64,000 nucleotides of DNA, from the NCBI RefSeq assembly GCF_002224285.1, contig NZ_CP022436.1, forward strand, positions 3,038,001 through 3,102,000, written 5' to 3'. Numbering within the stretch: the first letter of the stretch is position 1; every line of letters begins with the position of its first letter. Made by a program: the position numbers and the translations under genes. The notes under the pieces were generated by a model. The model was given only the letters and a program-made list of their open reading frames with translations. It ran no database searches and was not told where the DNA came from. Positions 37,339 through 45,197 of this stretch are shown here, piece by piece. This stretch comes from Arthrobacter sp. YN (lineage in GTDB: Bacteria > Actinomycetota > Actinomycetes > Actinomycetales > Micrococcaceae).

Positions 37339-37502
37339 TCAACTACGCAGCGGTAGAGAGTGGTGCACGGCTTTATATCGAGGACGGTCGGTTCGGGATC
37401 CCCTGGGAGGATGCAACAGCAGATGAACGCGCTGAAGCCATGGCCAAAGTTCGCGCAATCCTCGAAGCCGCCATGCCCCACATGCTGGCGGGCCAGGCGT
37501 GA
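37335..37502 (+). CDS. Hypothetical early phage protein, 55 aa
   Basis: GTG start at 37335 in a GTGA overlap with the preceding stop; stop overlaps the start of the RHH gene. Residues 1-25 beta-like (YIEDGRFGIPWEDA), then a helix ERAEAMAKVRAILEAA. No family recognised. Confidence 0.6.
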   Translation: MINYAAVESGARLYIEDGRFGIPWEDATADERAEAMAKVRAILEAAMPHMLAGQA

Positions 37503-37669
37503 GTAAGGGGACTACCCACCGTACAGTCCGCATCGAAGATGGGCTATGGGATGACGCTAAGGCTGCCGCCAGCAAGAACGGCGACAGCCTTAGCGACGTA
37601 ATCAGGCAGGCACTGCAGAGATACGTGGCAGCTCATGATCAAGAATCAGAGCGTTCATCCTCAGACTGA
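37499..37669 (+). CDS. Ribbon-helix-helix (Arc/CopG-like) protein
   Basis: 56 aa. HRTVRIEDGLWDDAKAAA followed by GDSLSDVIRQALQRYVAAHD is the RHH pattern (one strand that enters the major groove, two helices). A natural candidate to bind the palindrome in front of this operon, or to act as excision/arbitration factor. GTGA overlap with the gene before. Its 3' 68 bases overlap the integrase 3' end on the other strand. Confidence 0.75.
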   Translation: MSKGTTHRTVRIEDGLWDDAKAAASKNGDSLSDVIRQALQRYVAAHDQESERSSSD

Positions 37670-38726
37670 CGTCATCAAGATCCTGGTCAAATAGCCCGGC
37701 GTACACGTCCAAGGTGATCTTGGCTGAGGCGTGCCCCAGCATCCGCTGTACCGACTTGACCGAGGCCCCGGATGAGATCGCCAACGACGCGGCAGTGTGT
37801 CGGAGGTCATGCACCCATAGGTCGGCCGGGAGCTTCGCTGCTTTCACAGCCGGGTTATAGGTGCGGCGCTTGAAGTTGTTGGACCGGAGCCATCCGCCAC
37901 GTGGGCCCGGGAACACGAGGTCATCCCGGGCGAGGCTTGCGGCCCGCCTGGTCACCCTCTCCATCACGTACCCTGGCACTGGCACGTCCCGGGGCTTCCC
38001 GTTCTTGGGCGGCCCCACTACCATCTTCCCGTCCACGTCAGTCACGGACCGGGCCACGGTGATGCGGCCACGCTCCAAGTGAAGGTCCTTCGCTCTCAGC
38101 TCTGCGGCTTCCCCAAATCGCAGACCAGTCATAGCCAGGAACCACACAAGGTCCGTATAGAAGGGATCGATCGACAGCGCCAGCTTCGATACCTCTGAGA
38201 CCTTGAGGTAGATATGCTCTCGCTTGTGGCCGCGGGGCAGGTTCACCCCAACGGCAGGGCTGTGCGGGATGCGGCCCTCTTCTACGCACCAGTTCAGGAA
38301 GTTGCGGAACCGGCCGTAGATGGTCTCCACGGTCCGGGCGGCTTTCTTCATCCCTGACACCCACTCTTGGATGTCGGCGCGGGTGATGTCCGCGACGATG
38401 CGGTTCTCCCAGTACGGCCGGATAGTGGCCCGCACGTCAGAGCGGGTGGCCGCCACGGTGGAGTCCCGCAAATGCAAGAGGGTGTCCATCCATGGATCCA
38501 GCAACTCCCCCACGTGGACCCTGCCGAGTTCCCGGGAGGTGTACGTGCCGGACCGTTGCCGGTGATCGATGCTTGTCAGGTGCGCCTGGGCGGCGTCCTT
38601 GAAAGCGAATGACGCTTTTTTCTCTTTGCCGTTCTCGTACCACACGGCTTGCCAGCGCTTGCCCTTCCCATAGAGAGGGGTGCGCGTCTTGTCTTTCCTC
38701 ACCCACCGATCATCGATGCGGCTCAT
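37602..38726 (-). CDS. int: Tyrosine-family phage integrase
   Basis: 374 aa. N-terminal AP2-like arm-binding region (RWQAVWYENGKEKKASF), SAM-like core-binding domain about 70-160, catalytic domain with Arg203 (TGLRFGE), Lys241 (PPKNGKPR), His306 and Arg309 (HDLRH), His332 (LGHAS) and Tyr342 (LDVYAGLF), so all active-site residues are present. Leftward, with its 3' end 720 bp from the tRNA-Val core it presumably recombines. Confidence 0.96.
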   Translation of the reverse strand: MSRIDDRWVRKDKTRTPLYGKGKRWQAVWYENGKEKKASFAFKDAAQAHLTSIDHRQRSGTYTSRELGRVHVGELLDPWMDTLLHLRDSTVAATRSDVRATIRPYWENRIVADITRADIQEWVSGMKKAARTVETIYGRFRNFLNWCVEEGRIPHSPAVGVNLPRGHKREHIYLKVSEVSKLALSIDPFYTDLVWFLAMTGLRFGEAAELRAKDLHLERGRITVARSVTDVDGKMVVGPPKNGKPRDVPVPGYVMERVTRRAASLARDDLVFPGPRGGWLRSNNFKRRTYNPAVKAAKLPADLWVHDLRHTAASLAISSGASVKSVQRMLGHASAKITLDVYAGLFDQDLDDVSLRMNALILDHELPRISAVPA

Positions 38727-39046
38727 TACTGAAGCTCATGTCCGACGAGTCGTTTCATGGTGGCCCAATCTTTGACGCTCAGGTGGTCTATGTAGGCTCG
38801 CACGATGCCAGGTGTCGCCCATAGTTCTCGGGCTACGCCGTCGATGGTGCGGTGTGAACGTGCTGCGTTCAAGAACTCCCGTGGGGAGATGAGCCTTTGG
38901 GCGGCCCACTCGTCTGCGAGTTCACATTTGACCGGGCAAACGGTCTTGTAGAAGTTGTGACCTGCGTTGTGCATCCGGCTTGGTGGCTGTCCGGATTGCT
39001 TCGAGGTGCTGTTTGTGTCGGTGCTGGTTGCGGGCTTGGTGTCCAA
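38726..39046 (-). CDS. ImmA/IrrE-like protein lacking the catalytic Glu
   Basis: 106 aa. CELADEWAAQRLISPREFLNAARSHRTIDGVARELWATPGIVRAYIDHL matches the region around the third zinc ligand of ImmA-type metallopeptidases. Where HExxH is expected the sequence is HNAGH, and the usual N-terminal part is replaced by a Ser/Thr/Gln-rich tail. ImmA cleaves a phage repressor on induction; this one may be regulatory only. Its position between int and the repressor fits. Stop overlaps the integrase start. Confidence 0.65.
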   Translation of the reverse strand: MDTKPATSTDTNSTSKQSGQPPSRMHNAGHNFYKTVCPVKCELADEWAAQRLISPREFLNAARSHRTIDGVARELWATPGIVRAYIDHLSVKDWATMKRLVGHELQ

Positions 39047-39110
39047 CGCGGCTGTTCCCCTTGATGTCTAACATTGGTCACCTTTGGTGGTGCCGAGGAT
39101 GACTTTACAG

Positions 39111-39130
39111 CCTTTCCCTACCTTTCCCTT
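39111..39130 (-). promoter_or_regulatory. Tandem TAGGGA-type boxes, 10-bp spacing
   Basis: CCTTTCCCTA directly repeated as CCTTTCCCTT, upstream of the ImmA-like gene and inside the interval after the repressor stop. On the minus strand they read AAGGGAAA and TAGGGAAA. Confidence 0.55.
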
Positions 39131-39134
39131 TTTG

Positions 39135-39581
39135 TCAGTGGTCAGTGCTAGGGGCTTCGCGCTCGTCTTTCAGCTTGGAAACTTCGACAGTCAAGTGACG
39201 AACGCGATACTGGAGTTCCATTAAAAGCTCTTCGGTGGTCAATTGTGACGCCTTTGTGACGGGTTTGCCGGTCTCGGCATCCAGCTCATCCCAAGATTCC
39301 TGCTGTGCACCAAGCTTCATGTCATCGGTGGTGACAAGCGACAGGTCTATGTCCTCGCGGCGATCCCAGATCTGTCGGATGGACATTGCACGCCAACCCA
39401 GAACCTTCTCAACTGCATGGAGTTTCGTGTCATGCAACAGCCGATCCCCGGTTTCGAGGGTCCGGAGGGTCTTGACGTCAATGCCGGCTTCCTTAGCAAA
39501 AACAACCTGCGTCTTCCCCTCCTGGACGCGTGCGGATGCAACTAAGCGGCCGATCATCTTCAAAGCTTCTATGTCGTTCAC
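39135..39581 (-). CDS. XRE-type HTH protein, probable immunity repressor
   Basis: 148 aa. Helix-turn-helix at about 9-60 (IGRLVASARVQEGKTQVVFAKEAGIDVKTLRTLETGDRLL split over five helices), then an acidic linker and a C-terminal coiled coil (LLMELQYRVRHLTVEVSKLKDE) that could dimerise. Divergent from the Cro-like gene across a 190-bp control region that contains three TAGGGA boxes. GTG start at 39581. Confidence 0.82.
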   Translation of the reverse strand: MNDIEALKMIGRLVASARVQEGKTQVVFAKEAGIDVKTLRTLETGDRLLHDTKLHAVEKVLGWRAMSIRQIWDRREDIDLSLVTTDDMKLGAQQESWDELDAETGKPVTKASQLTTEELLMELQYRVRHLTVEVSKLKDEREAPSTDH

Positions 39582-39602
39582 ATCCTCATCGTGTAGGAGA
39601 AG

Positions 39603-39771
39603 TTAGGGAATATCAACTGGGCAAACCGCCCAAGGTCACCCTTTAATTCGGGAAACATGTCCGGTAATTACGCCTTTGTAATTCAGGTATTCGGGCATGT
39701 ACCCGCGGGTATCGGGCATCTTTCCCTAAGGTTGGGTAGACCTTTCCCTAACTTTCCGCTAGATTGGGTAT
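39603..39771. promoter_or_regulatory. Immunity control region between repressor and Cro-like genes
   Basis: TTAGGGAA at 39603 faces the repressor; TTTCCCTA at 39721-39728 and 39743-39750 (22 bp apart) face the Cro-like gene, whose -10 is TAGATT at 39760-39765, followed by GGGTAT. The region also has repeated GGGTA/TACCC steps near 39690-39712. Layout is that of a phage operator with two opposing promoters. Confidence 0.7.
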
Positions 39772-40062
39772 GTGCCAACACCGACAAACCCGGCCCGCAG
39801 GGGGCCGCAGAAAACCTACCCTGAAGACCACGACTGGGAGCGCGTAGGCGCGACAGTCCGTGAGATCCGGATGGAGTTAAACCTGACCCAAGAGGAACTG
39901 GCAACCGCAATCGGTTACCGCGGCGCTCCCTCCATCAGTCAGATCGAATCCGGTCTCAGGCCCCTGACGAACTCAAAGCTGGTTGCTTTGGCCAAGTTCC
40001 TAGGGGTCCACCCGTCAGATATCCGCGGTACGAAACTCTCTGTGGTTAGGAGCTCGTCATGA
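39772..40062 (+). CDS. XRE-type HTH protein, Cro-like
   Basis: 96 aa. HTH from about 25 to 85: VGATVREIRMELNLTQEELATAIG with recognition part RGAPSISQIESGLRP, then TNSKLVALAKFLGV. GTG start lies seven bases from the TAGATT -10, so the message is leaderless. First gene of the rightward lytic-side operon. Confidence 0.82.
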   Translation: MPTPTNPARRGPQKTYPEDHDWERVGATVREIRMELNLTQEELATAIGYRGAPSISQIESGLRPLTNSKLVALAKFLGVHPSDIRGTKLSVVRSSS

Positions 40063-40328
40063 CACAGGCCATGGTCCTTGAAGACCGTACGTGGACCGAT
40101 GACGCGATGGACGTCCTTGCACAGGTAGCCAAGAGGGGTGAGCCCTTCACGGCGTACGCACTCACCCAGGCTGGGCTCCGAAACCCTCCGCATCCCAGCA
40201 TGTGGGGCACGTTGTTCCGGCATGCTGCAGAGCGCGGAGCCATCCGACCGGCGAAGGTCCCGTTTGTCCGGTCACCGCGCCCGGGCCGCAACGGCGGGGT
40301 CTGCGCCCAATGGAGGGCCGCACGATGA
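40059..40328 (+). CDS. Phage protein, possible winged-helix
   Basis: 89 aa, ATGA overlap with the Cro-like gene. Helical N-terminus, then GEPFTAYALTQAGLRNPPHPSMWGTLFRHAAERGAI and a basic hairpin, a layout seen in small phage winged-helix proteins of the replication/regulation region. Function unknown. Confidence 0.65.
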   Translation: MTQAMVLEDRTWTDDAMDVLAQVAKRGEPFTAYALTQAGLRNPPHPSMWGTLFRHAAERGAIRPAKVPFVRSPRPGRNGGVCAQWRAAR

Positions 40329-40525
40329 CCCGCACTGGAGACGCCACCGTGAAGCAGGTAGCCGAACACCTCGGCCACCACCCCGTAACCATCCGCACCA
40401 TGGCCCGCTCCGGCGAGTTCCCCGGAGCCTACAAGGGCGGCTCAGGGAAAAAGAACTCACCACTCCGCATCCCCTGGGCCGACGTGGACCGCTGGCGGGA
40501 ACGCCAGCCCCGCGCAAGCCAATGA
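40325..40525 (+). CDS. Excisionase-like HTH (MerR/AlpA type) protein
   Basis: 66 aa. TVKQVAEHLGHHPVTIRTMARSGEFPGAYKGG then LRIPWADVDRWRERQ is the excisionase/DNA-binding helix-wing pattern used by Xis and by plasmid AlpA proteins. ATGA overlap with the previous gene. A role in excision is inferred from fold. Confidence 0.78.
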   Translation: MTRTGDATVKQVAEHLGHHPVTIRTMARSGEFPGAYKGGSGKKNSPLRIPWADVDRWRERQPRASQ

Positions 40526-40797
40526 GTGCCGACATCCACCAGACCGTGCTGGCCGCACTCACTGAGGTGGCAGAGACGGAAGACTTCCTCACCGTTGTAG
40601 CGGCAGCAGTAACTGAAGCACTCACCACCGCGGGGTACTTCAAGGCGGCTGGCACGGAATATGCGATCCGCAGGGGGACTGTCATCGAGGAAATCGGGTT
40701 CAACACCGAGGGCCAGGCGATGAAGTGGGCAGAGACTCACCTCCCGAAGAACACCTTGTTTGAGATTCCGAAACGGCCCGTAGGGGTCTGGCAATAG
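40522..40797 (+). CDS. Hypothetical phage protein, 91 aa
   Basis: ATGA overlap with the excisionase-like gene. Helical N-terminal half (HQTVLAALTEVAETEDFLTVVAAAVTEAL), then a short alpha/beta part ending FEIPKRPVGVWQ. No family recognised. Confidence 0.6.
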   Translation: MSADIHQTVLAALTEVAETEDFLTVVAAAVTEALTTAGYFKAAGTEYAIRRGTVIEEIGFNTEGQAMKWAETHLPKNTLFEIPKRPVGVWQ

Positions 40798-40799
40798 AA

Positions 40800-40828
40800 G
40801 AAGGGCCCGGCAGCCACCGGACCCTTCA
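40800..40828 (+). terminator. Hairpin, possible terminator or processing site
   Basis: AAGGGCCCGG/CCGGACCCTT stem with one mismatch and CAGCCA loop in the 56-bp gap between two genes; no T run follows, so termination is uncertain. It is followed by CCAACACCGACAAA, a string also present at the start of the Cro-like gene. Confidence 0.45.
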
Positions 40829-40853
40829 AGTCACCAACACCGACAAAGGAAGA

Positions 40854-41243
40854 ATGATGACCAACTCTCAGATTACGCCACTGATGTTCGATCGGTCCAT
40901 GGCCACTCAGGTTGTCCGCTATGTGACGGGAACCTTCGCCGCTGAAGGGCCCAAGGACTACACAGAGGACGAACTCCAGACCCTCGCCCGGAAACTCTCG
41001 TTCATGACCGACTCCGATGTGCAGTGGACGGCGCTGGACCACCTCGTGACCACGATCCGTGAACTGGACGAACTGGACCGGGGAAACCATGACATGCACG
41101 AGTGCTGGAGGGACGGCACCGTGGACAACACTCTCTGGGTGCTGGACAACATTGAGGGGCGCATCAGCGAGTCCGTGGACTACGTGCTCATGACGGCCCG
41201 GTTCCAAGCCCGCTACGCCGATCTCCACCTGGCGGCGGCGTAA
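40854..41243 (+). CDS. Hypothetical phage protein, 129 aa
   Basis: AAAGGAAG RBS before ATGATG. Mainly helical and acidic (EDELQTLARKLSFMTDSDVQWTALDHLVTTIRELDELD), Trp-rich second half. Stop overlaps the next ATG (TAATG). No family recognised. Confidence 0.65.
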   Translation: MMTNSQITPLMFDRSMATQVVRYVTGTFAAEGPKDYTEDELQTLARKLSFMTDSDVQWTALDHLVTTIRELDELDRGNHDMHECWRDGTVDNTLWVLDNIEGRISESVDYVLMTARFQARYADLHLAAA

Positions 41244-41386
41244 TGAACGGCCTGATCTTCCTCAACGCCATCCTGGCCCTCGGATTCCTCCTAGCGATCC
41301 CGTGGGCCATCCGTGCCGACCACGCGGACGTACACCTTATGCACCGCGCCGGCTCCGGATGCAGGGACTGCGAGGACCTGTCATGA
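41243..41386 (+). CDS. Small membrane protein, 47 aa
   Basis: One hydrophobic helix at residues 3-22 (LIFLNAILALGFLLAIPWAI), then a short tail with GSGCRDCED, a single CxxC. TAATG overlap with the gene before and ATGA overlap with the one after support translation. Could be a phage membrane-modulating peptide; function unknown. Confidence 0.6.
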   Translation: MNGLIFLNAILALGFLLAIPWAIRADHADVHLMHRAGSGCRDCEDLS

Positions 41387-41583
41387 GCCTCACCCCGTAT
41401 GACCTCGAATGCACCTGCCTGGACGACGAACTGTTCATGTGCCGGGAATGCGGAGAGATAGGCGAAGAGATCGGTGGTTGCCCTGCCTGTTACGGAACCA
41501 TCGAGCTCGTCCCTGATGACACCCGCATGGAGGACTACCCAGCCACGGACTGCCCGCAACATGGAGGTTCCGACGATGAGTGA
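41383..41583 (+). CDS. Small Cys-rich putative zinc-binding protein
   Basis: 66 aa, acidic. Cys pattern C-x-C (ECTCLD), CRECGE and CPAC, consistent with one zinc ribbon, plus DCPQH near the end. ATGA overlaps on the upstream side and 8-nt overlap downstream. No family recognised. Confidence 0.6.
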   Translation: MSLTPYDLECTCLDDELFMCRECGEIGEEIGGCPACYGTIELVPDDTRMEDYPATDCPQHGGSDDE

Positions 41584-41764
41584 CAACAGGTTCTGCTACT
41601 GCGGTGACCGTTACCGCTGCGATGACTGCCACAAGGACGTCTGCTTCTGCATATGCGAGACGGACGGCGCACCCCAGGCCCGGGAGGAAGTTACCTCCGG
41701 CTGGGTGAACCCATCAACCGCCCGTATCGAAGCCTGGGCCAACAAGAGGGAGCTGACACGATGA
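41576..41764 (+). CDS. Small Cys-rich putative zinc-binding protein
   Basis: 62 aa. FCYCGDRYRCDDCHKDVCFCICE holds eight cysteines and one histidine in 24 residues, enough for two metal sites. Overlaps the genes before and after. Second of several Cys-rich small proteins in this prophage. Confidence 0.6.
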   Translation: MSDNRFCYCGDRYRCDDCHKDVCFCICETDGAPQAREEVTSGWVNPSTARIEAWANKRELTR

Positions 41765-42885
41765 CCACCCAATTCCGCGAACCTACCGGCAAACCCTCCT
41801 GGCCCATCCTCCTTATTGCGGGCGGGGAGAAGGCCGGCAAGTCCTACGCCTCCGCCAAGGCTTCTGCTTCTGAGCTCATCGGCCAGACCTACTGGGTTGG
41901 TGTTGGTGAGGATGACCCTGATGAGTACGGAGCCATTGAGGGTGCCCGGTTCCTCATCGCGAAGCATGACGGCACGCACAAGTCGATCCTCGCCGCACTC
42001 CGGGACGCTTCAAACCAGCCCCGCGTGGACGGCAAGCCAAACCTGCTGGTCCTCGACTCCGGAACGCGAGTCTGGGAGATGCTCTCCGACGAAGCCCAAG
42101 AGCGAGCCAACATGCGGGCCAAGAAGACCGCCGAGAAGTGGAAGAAGCCCTACGACCCGGACGCGGAAGCCACCATCGGCCCGGACCTCTGGAACAAGGC
42201 CACCGCCCGCTGGCAGGACGTCATGGACGTCATGCGCGAGCATGACGGGCCCTCCATCATCACTGCCCGCCTAGACATTGTGGCGGTCATGGACGATAAG
42301 GGCCAGCCCACGAAGGACAAGACGCAGAAGATCAAGGGTCAGAAGTCCCTGCCGTTCGACGTGGGAGCCATCGTTGAGATGCCGGAGCGCGGCAGTTCGT
42401 ACCTGACTGGGGTCCGGTCCCTCAAGCTGGACCTGCCCGTAGGAAACAAAGTCCCCGTCAGGGACTTCTCGGTGGATTGGCTGTGGCGGAAGCTGGGCCT
42501 TGACGCCGAGGGGGCCACAGCCCCACGCCAGTACTCCAGCGCTGATGGTCAGGCATCGGCCGCCGTGCCGGAAGAGGAAGCCCCGCAGCAGCAGCGCATG
42601 CAGCAGGCGCCGCCGGCAAACCCCAACGAGGACGCTGGAGCCCAAGCGCTCCATGCCCGTCAGGCAGCAGCCCGCGCCGCAACCCCCGTATGGGGTGATG
42701 AGCAGGCCGAGCAGCTTGAAGTGCGCCTCTATGAGGCCAAGGGCAATGTGGACCTCCTGCGGTCCATCTGGAAGTCCGCGCAGGGCATGGGAGCACCTCA
42801 GGCGGTCCTGGACCGCATCGCAAACATCAACAAACCACAGGCCGCACCGGCCGACACGACACAGAAGGAGATGGCAGCAGCATGA
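41761..42885 (+). CDS. RecA-fold phage ATPase, Sak4-like single-strand annealing protein
   Basis: 374 aa. Walker A GGEKAGKS at 21-28, Walker B LLVLDS ending at Asp99, QKIKGQKSLPFDVGAIVEM region near 200 as in phage RecA-core (Sak4) proteins. The last 100 residues are a Gln/Pro/Ala-rich linker and a helical end (ANKINK-type). Sak4 works with a phage SSB in recombination; an SSB is encoded five genes downstream. Confidence 0.8.
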   Translation: MTTQFREPTGKPSWPILLIAGGEKAGKSYASAKASASELIGQTYWVGVGEDDPDEYGAIEGARFLIAKHDGTHKSILAALRDASNQPRVDGKPNLLVLDSGTRVWEMLSDEAQERANMRAKKTAEKWKKPYDPDAEATIGPDLWNKATARWQDVMDVMREHDGPSIITARLDIVAVMDDKGQPTKDKTQKIKGQKSLPFDVGAIVEMPERGSSYLTGVRSLKLDLPVGNKVPVRDFSVDWLWRKLGLDAEGATAPRQYSSADGQASAAVPEEEAPQQQRMQQAPPANPNEDAGAQALHARQAAARAATPVWGDEQAEQLEVRLYEAKGNVDLLRSIWKSAQGMGAPQAVLDRIANINKPQAAPADTTQKEMAAA

Positions 42886-43499
42886 GCGCACCAGCCGAAG
42901 AACGGGCAGAAGAGATCACCGTCGTGGACATCCGCGAAGAGAACCTGCGGTTTGTGTTCAAGAAGACCATTGTTGATGCCCTCACGGCGGAGATCAAGAA
43001 GGACCGTGAGGAACACATCAAGCCCCTACTGGAGGAATGGCGCCGGTCCGGTAATAAGTCCTTCTCCGTGGCCCTCCCGGACGGAACGAAGATCGGGCAG
43101 GTGTCCCTCACGGAGGGCAAGGACGCGACTGTGATCGCTGACGACACGGCGTTCTTCATGTGGATGAAGAAGAACCACCCGGAAGAGATCGAGACCGTGG
43201 TTGTTCCGGAGAAGGTTGTCCCGGCGACGTCGTATGAACAGGTCAAGCCGGCCGCACTCAACCGCCTGCTGGAGGAAGAGTTCATCCAGGCCGGTGACCA
43301 GATCATCACGAAGGACGGCGAGCCCGTCCCCGGTGTTGAGCACCTGAAAGCTCCGGAGCCCTCACAGTTCAGCGTCACCTACGCCGGGACCAAGGCCGCG
43401 GACAAGGACAAGACCAAGCAGAAGCTGTTCGCCGCGTACCGTAACGGCGACCTGGCCCACCTGAACCTTGGATCCGCGCTCCCCCAGATCGAAGGCTGA
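42882..43499 (+). CDS. Phage protein of the recombination cluster, unknown
   Basis: 205 aa, ATGA overlap with the Sak4-like gene. N-terminal basic helix (FVFKKTIVDALTAEIKKDREEHIKPLLEEWRRSG), a beta part (FSVALPDGTKIGQVSLTEGK), then charged C-terminus. Adjacent to Sak4 in this operon, so likely a recombination or exonuclease-inhibitor type partner, but I cannot name a family. Confidence 0.65.
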   Translation: MSAPAEERAEEITVVDIREENLRFVFKKTIVDALTAEIKKDREEHIKPLLEEWRRSGNKSFSVALPDGTKIGQVSLTEGKDATVIADDTAFFMWMKKNHPEEIETVVVPEKVVPATSYEQVKPAALNRLLEEEFIQAGDQIITKDGEPVPGVEHLKAPEPSQFSVTYAGTKAADKDKTKQKLFAAYRNGDLAHLNLGSALPQIEG

Positions 43500-43501
43500 G
43501 C

Positions 43502-43864
43502 ATGAGCGTTGACGTCCTGAACCCGGTCACCATAGAGCAGCGTATCCGGGACATCAGCAACCGGATCGCCAAATCGGCCGGCGTCTGCAATGAACGCTAC
43601 ATAGCGTTCCTCACGGCGGATCGGGAGTATGACCAGGCGTTCGCCTCGGCGTACATGGTCCACGAAGGTGCAGCGCACGAGAAGAAGTACGCGGCTGAGC
43701 TGGCCACCCTCGCTGAGCGGGAGGCCCGGGACGTCACGGACGCTGCCTACAAGTACGCGGACCGGCTGGCTAAGGCGCTGGAGTCGGAGCTGCGGGCGTA
43801 CCAGTCCATCGGCGCCAGCGTCCGGGCCATGTTCGGAGTAGCCGGAAGGGGCGAAGGTTCATGA
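43502..43864 (+). CDS. Hypothetical helical phage protein, 120 aa
   Basis: Almost wholly helical: EQRIRDISNRIAKSAGVCN, then a long heptad-rich stretch AAELATLAEREARDVTDAAYKYADRLAKALESELRAYQ. Stop overlaps the next ATG (ATGA). Size and position resemble phage proteins between recombinase and SSB; function unknown. Confidence 0.6.
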   Translation: MSVDVLNPVTIEQRIRDISNRIAKSAGVCNERYIAFLTADREYDQAFASAYMVHEGAAHEKKYAAELATLAEREARDVTDAAYKYADRLAKALESELRAYQSIGASVRAMFGVAGRGEGS

Positions 43865-44244
43865 GTAAGAACACTGGTTTCACGAAGGCGCAGAAGATCG
43901 CCATCACGGCCCGGGATCTGGATTGTGTCATCCACGGCGCTGGCGGGGACTGCGTTGGGGATCTCGTCCACCATCACCGGAAGGGCCGCGGACATGGCGG
44001 GGTGAAGTCCCGCAACCGGGTGGCTAACGGTTTGCTGGTTTGCTCCCGCTGGAATGACCTTGTGGAGTCCATGCCGGACCTCGCGGAACAGGCGCGCATG
44101 AACGGGTGGAAGGTCCGGTCTGATCTAGAGATAGACACCCGACCCGTGTACATCCCCCGCATTGGCCGGTTTGTCTATCTGGACGACGAGGGCCACTACA
44201 CAGATTTGCAACACAACATCATCACTAGTCAGGAAGCAGCGTAA
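43861..44244 (+). CDS. HNH-like nuclease-fold phage protein
   Basis: 127 aa. [31 protein letters not shown]...[13 protein letters not shown] carries two Cys, a His triplet, Asn and a further Cys in HNH order, though the second CxxC is reduced to a single Cys. Possibly a structure-specific or Holliday-junction nuclease beside SSB. Moderately confident in the fold only. Confidence 0.6.
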   Translation: MSKNTGFTKAQKIAITARDLDCVIHGAGGDCVGDLVHHHRKGRGHGGVKSRNRVANGLLVCSRWNDLVESMPDLAEQARMNGWKVRSDLEIDTRPVYIPRIGRFVYLDDEGHYTDLQHNIITSQEAA

Positions 44245-44246
44245 AC

Positions 44247-44738
44247 ATGGCAGGCGAGACAACTATTACGGTCATCGGGAATCTGACGAATGATCCTGAG
44301 CTCAGGTTCACCCCGAGTGGTTCAGCGGTGGCGAACTTCACAATCGCCAGCACTCCCAGGACGTTCGACCGGCAGTCGAATGAGTGGAAGGACGGGGAGA
44401 CTTTGTTCCTCCGGGCCTCGGTGTGGAAGGAAGCCGCAGAGAACGTGGCCGAGTCCCTCACCAAGGGTATGCGAGTCATCGTATCCGGCCGCCTCAAGTC
44501 CCGCTCCTATGAGACGAAGGAAGGCGAGAAGCGGACCGTGATTGAGTTGGAGGTTGACGAAATCGGCCCCAGCCTCCGGTACGCGAATGCCAAGGTGAAC
44601 CGCACTCAGCGGAGCGGCAACGGCGGCGGGAACTCGGGCGGATTCAACGGTAACACCGGTGGCGGAGGGTTCGGCGGTGGCGGGCAGCAGGACGCCGGCA
44701 ACTGGGGCAACGGGCCCGACTCGGAACCTCCCTTCTAA
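44247..44738 (+). CDS. ssb: Phage single-stranded DNA-binding protein
   Basis: 163 aa. OB-fold 1-110 ([53 protein letters not shown]), Gly-rich flexible linker, and the partner-docking tip DSEPPF. Works with the Sak4-like protein and DnaB of this prophage. Two bases after the preceding stop. Confidence 0.95.
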   Translation: MAGETTITVIGNLTNDPELRFTPSGSAVANFTIASTPRTFDRQSNEWKDGETLFLRASVWKEAAENVAESLTKGMRVIVSGRLKSRSYETKEGEKRTVIELEVDEIGPSLRYANAKVNRTQRSGNGGGNSGGFNGNTGGGGFGGGGQQDAGNWGNGPDSEPPF

Positions 44739-44755
44739 ACCAAACCACCCTGTTC

Positions 44756-44791
44756 GAGGGGCTGGGATCTTCGGATCCTGGCCCTCCTTTT
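44756..44791 (+). terminator. Intrinsic terminator after ssb
   Basis: GAGGG-GCTGGGATC hairpin with TTCG tetraloop and CCTTTTG tail, closing the first lytic-side operon. Confidence 0.82.
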
Positions 44792-44857
44792 GTGTGAGTA
44801 CTCTCACATCCGAACCAAGTAATCGAAATGGGGAAGCAAGTACAAAAGAACCCGAAA

Positions 44858-44900
44858 TAGGTGGTAAAAAGGGGAAAAATAGGTACTTCTGAGGTAGACT
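44858..44900 (+). promoter_or_regulatory. Phage promoter with two TAGGT boxes
   Basis: TAGGTGG at 44858 and TAGGTAC at 44880 (22 bp apart), -10 TAGACT at 44895-44900, eight bases after the second box. Same layout as the other phage promoters though the boxes are TAGGT rather than TAGGG. Confidence 0.6.
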
Positions 44901-44922
44901 TTACCTATCCAGATAAACCAAA

Positions 44923-44978
44923 AGCCCCGCCGATGCTGCGAACATCTGACGGGGCTAAACACCACTGATTGGAAGTGG
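44923..44978 (+). ncRNA. Two-hairpin leader RNA element, copy 1
   Basis: Hairpin I: AGCCCCG (44923) with CGGGGCT (44950), inner stem GATG/CATC, loop CTGCGAA. Hairpin II: CCACT (44962) with AGTGG (44974), loop GATTGGA, six bases before the ATG at 44985. Copy 2 is at 49552-49606. The inner stems differ but pair in both copies. Confidence 0.55.
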
Positions 44979-44984
44979 CTCTAA

Positions 44985-45197
44985 ATGCAGAGTAGCAACA
45001 GCATGCCCGACAATGCAATGCGACCCCTTGAGATCGTGTCGCAAGTAGCCAGGACGCACACCGAAACCAAAGCCCTTCTGATAAAGGCGTCGAAGGAAGC
45101 CAAGGATCAAGGTCACACCTATGAGCAGATCGGGCAAGCATCCGGCGTAAGCACTATGCAGGCATGGCGCCGAGTCAACGGCAAGGTCCAGGCATGA
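44985..45197 (+). CDS. Small HTH phage protein
   Basis: 70 aa. C-terminal HTH TYEQIGQASGVSTMQAWRRVNG (about 44-66); a Leu/Lys helix precedes it. Stop overlaps the methyltransferase start (ATGA). Could also start at the ATG at 45003. Expressed from the promoter and leader just upstream. Confidence 0.68.
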   Translation: MQSSNSMPDNAMRPLEIVSQVARTHTETKALLIKASKEAKDQGHTYEQIGQASGVSTMQAWRRVNGKVQA

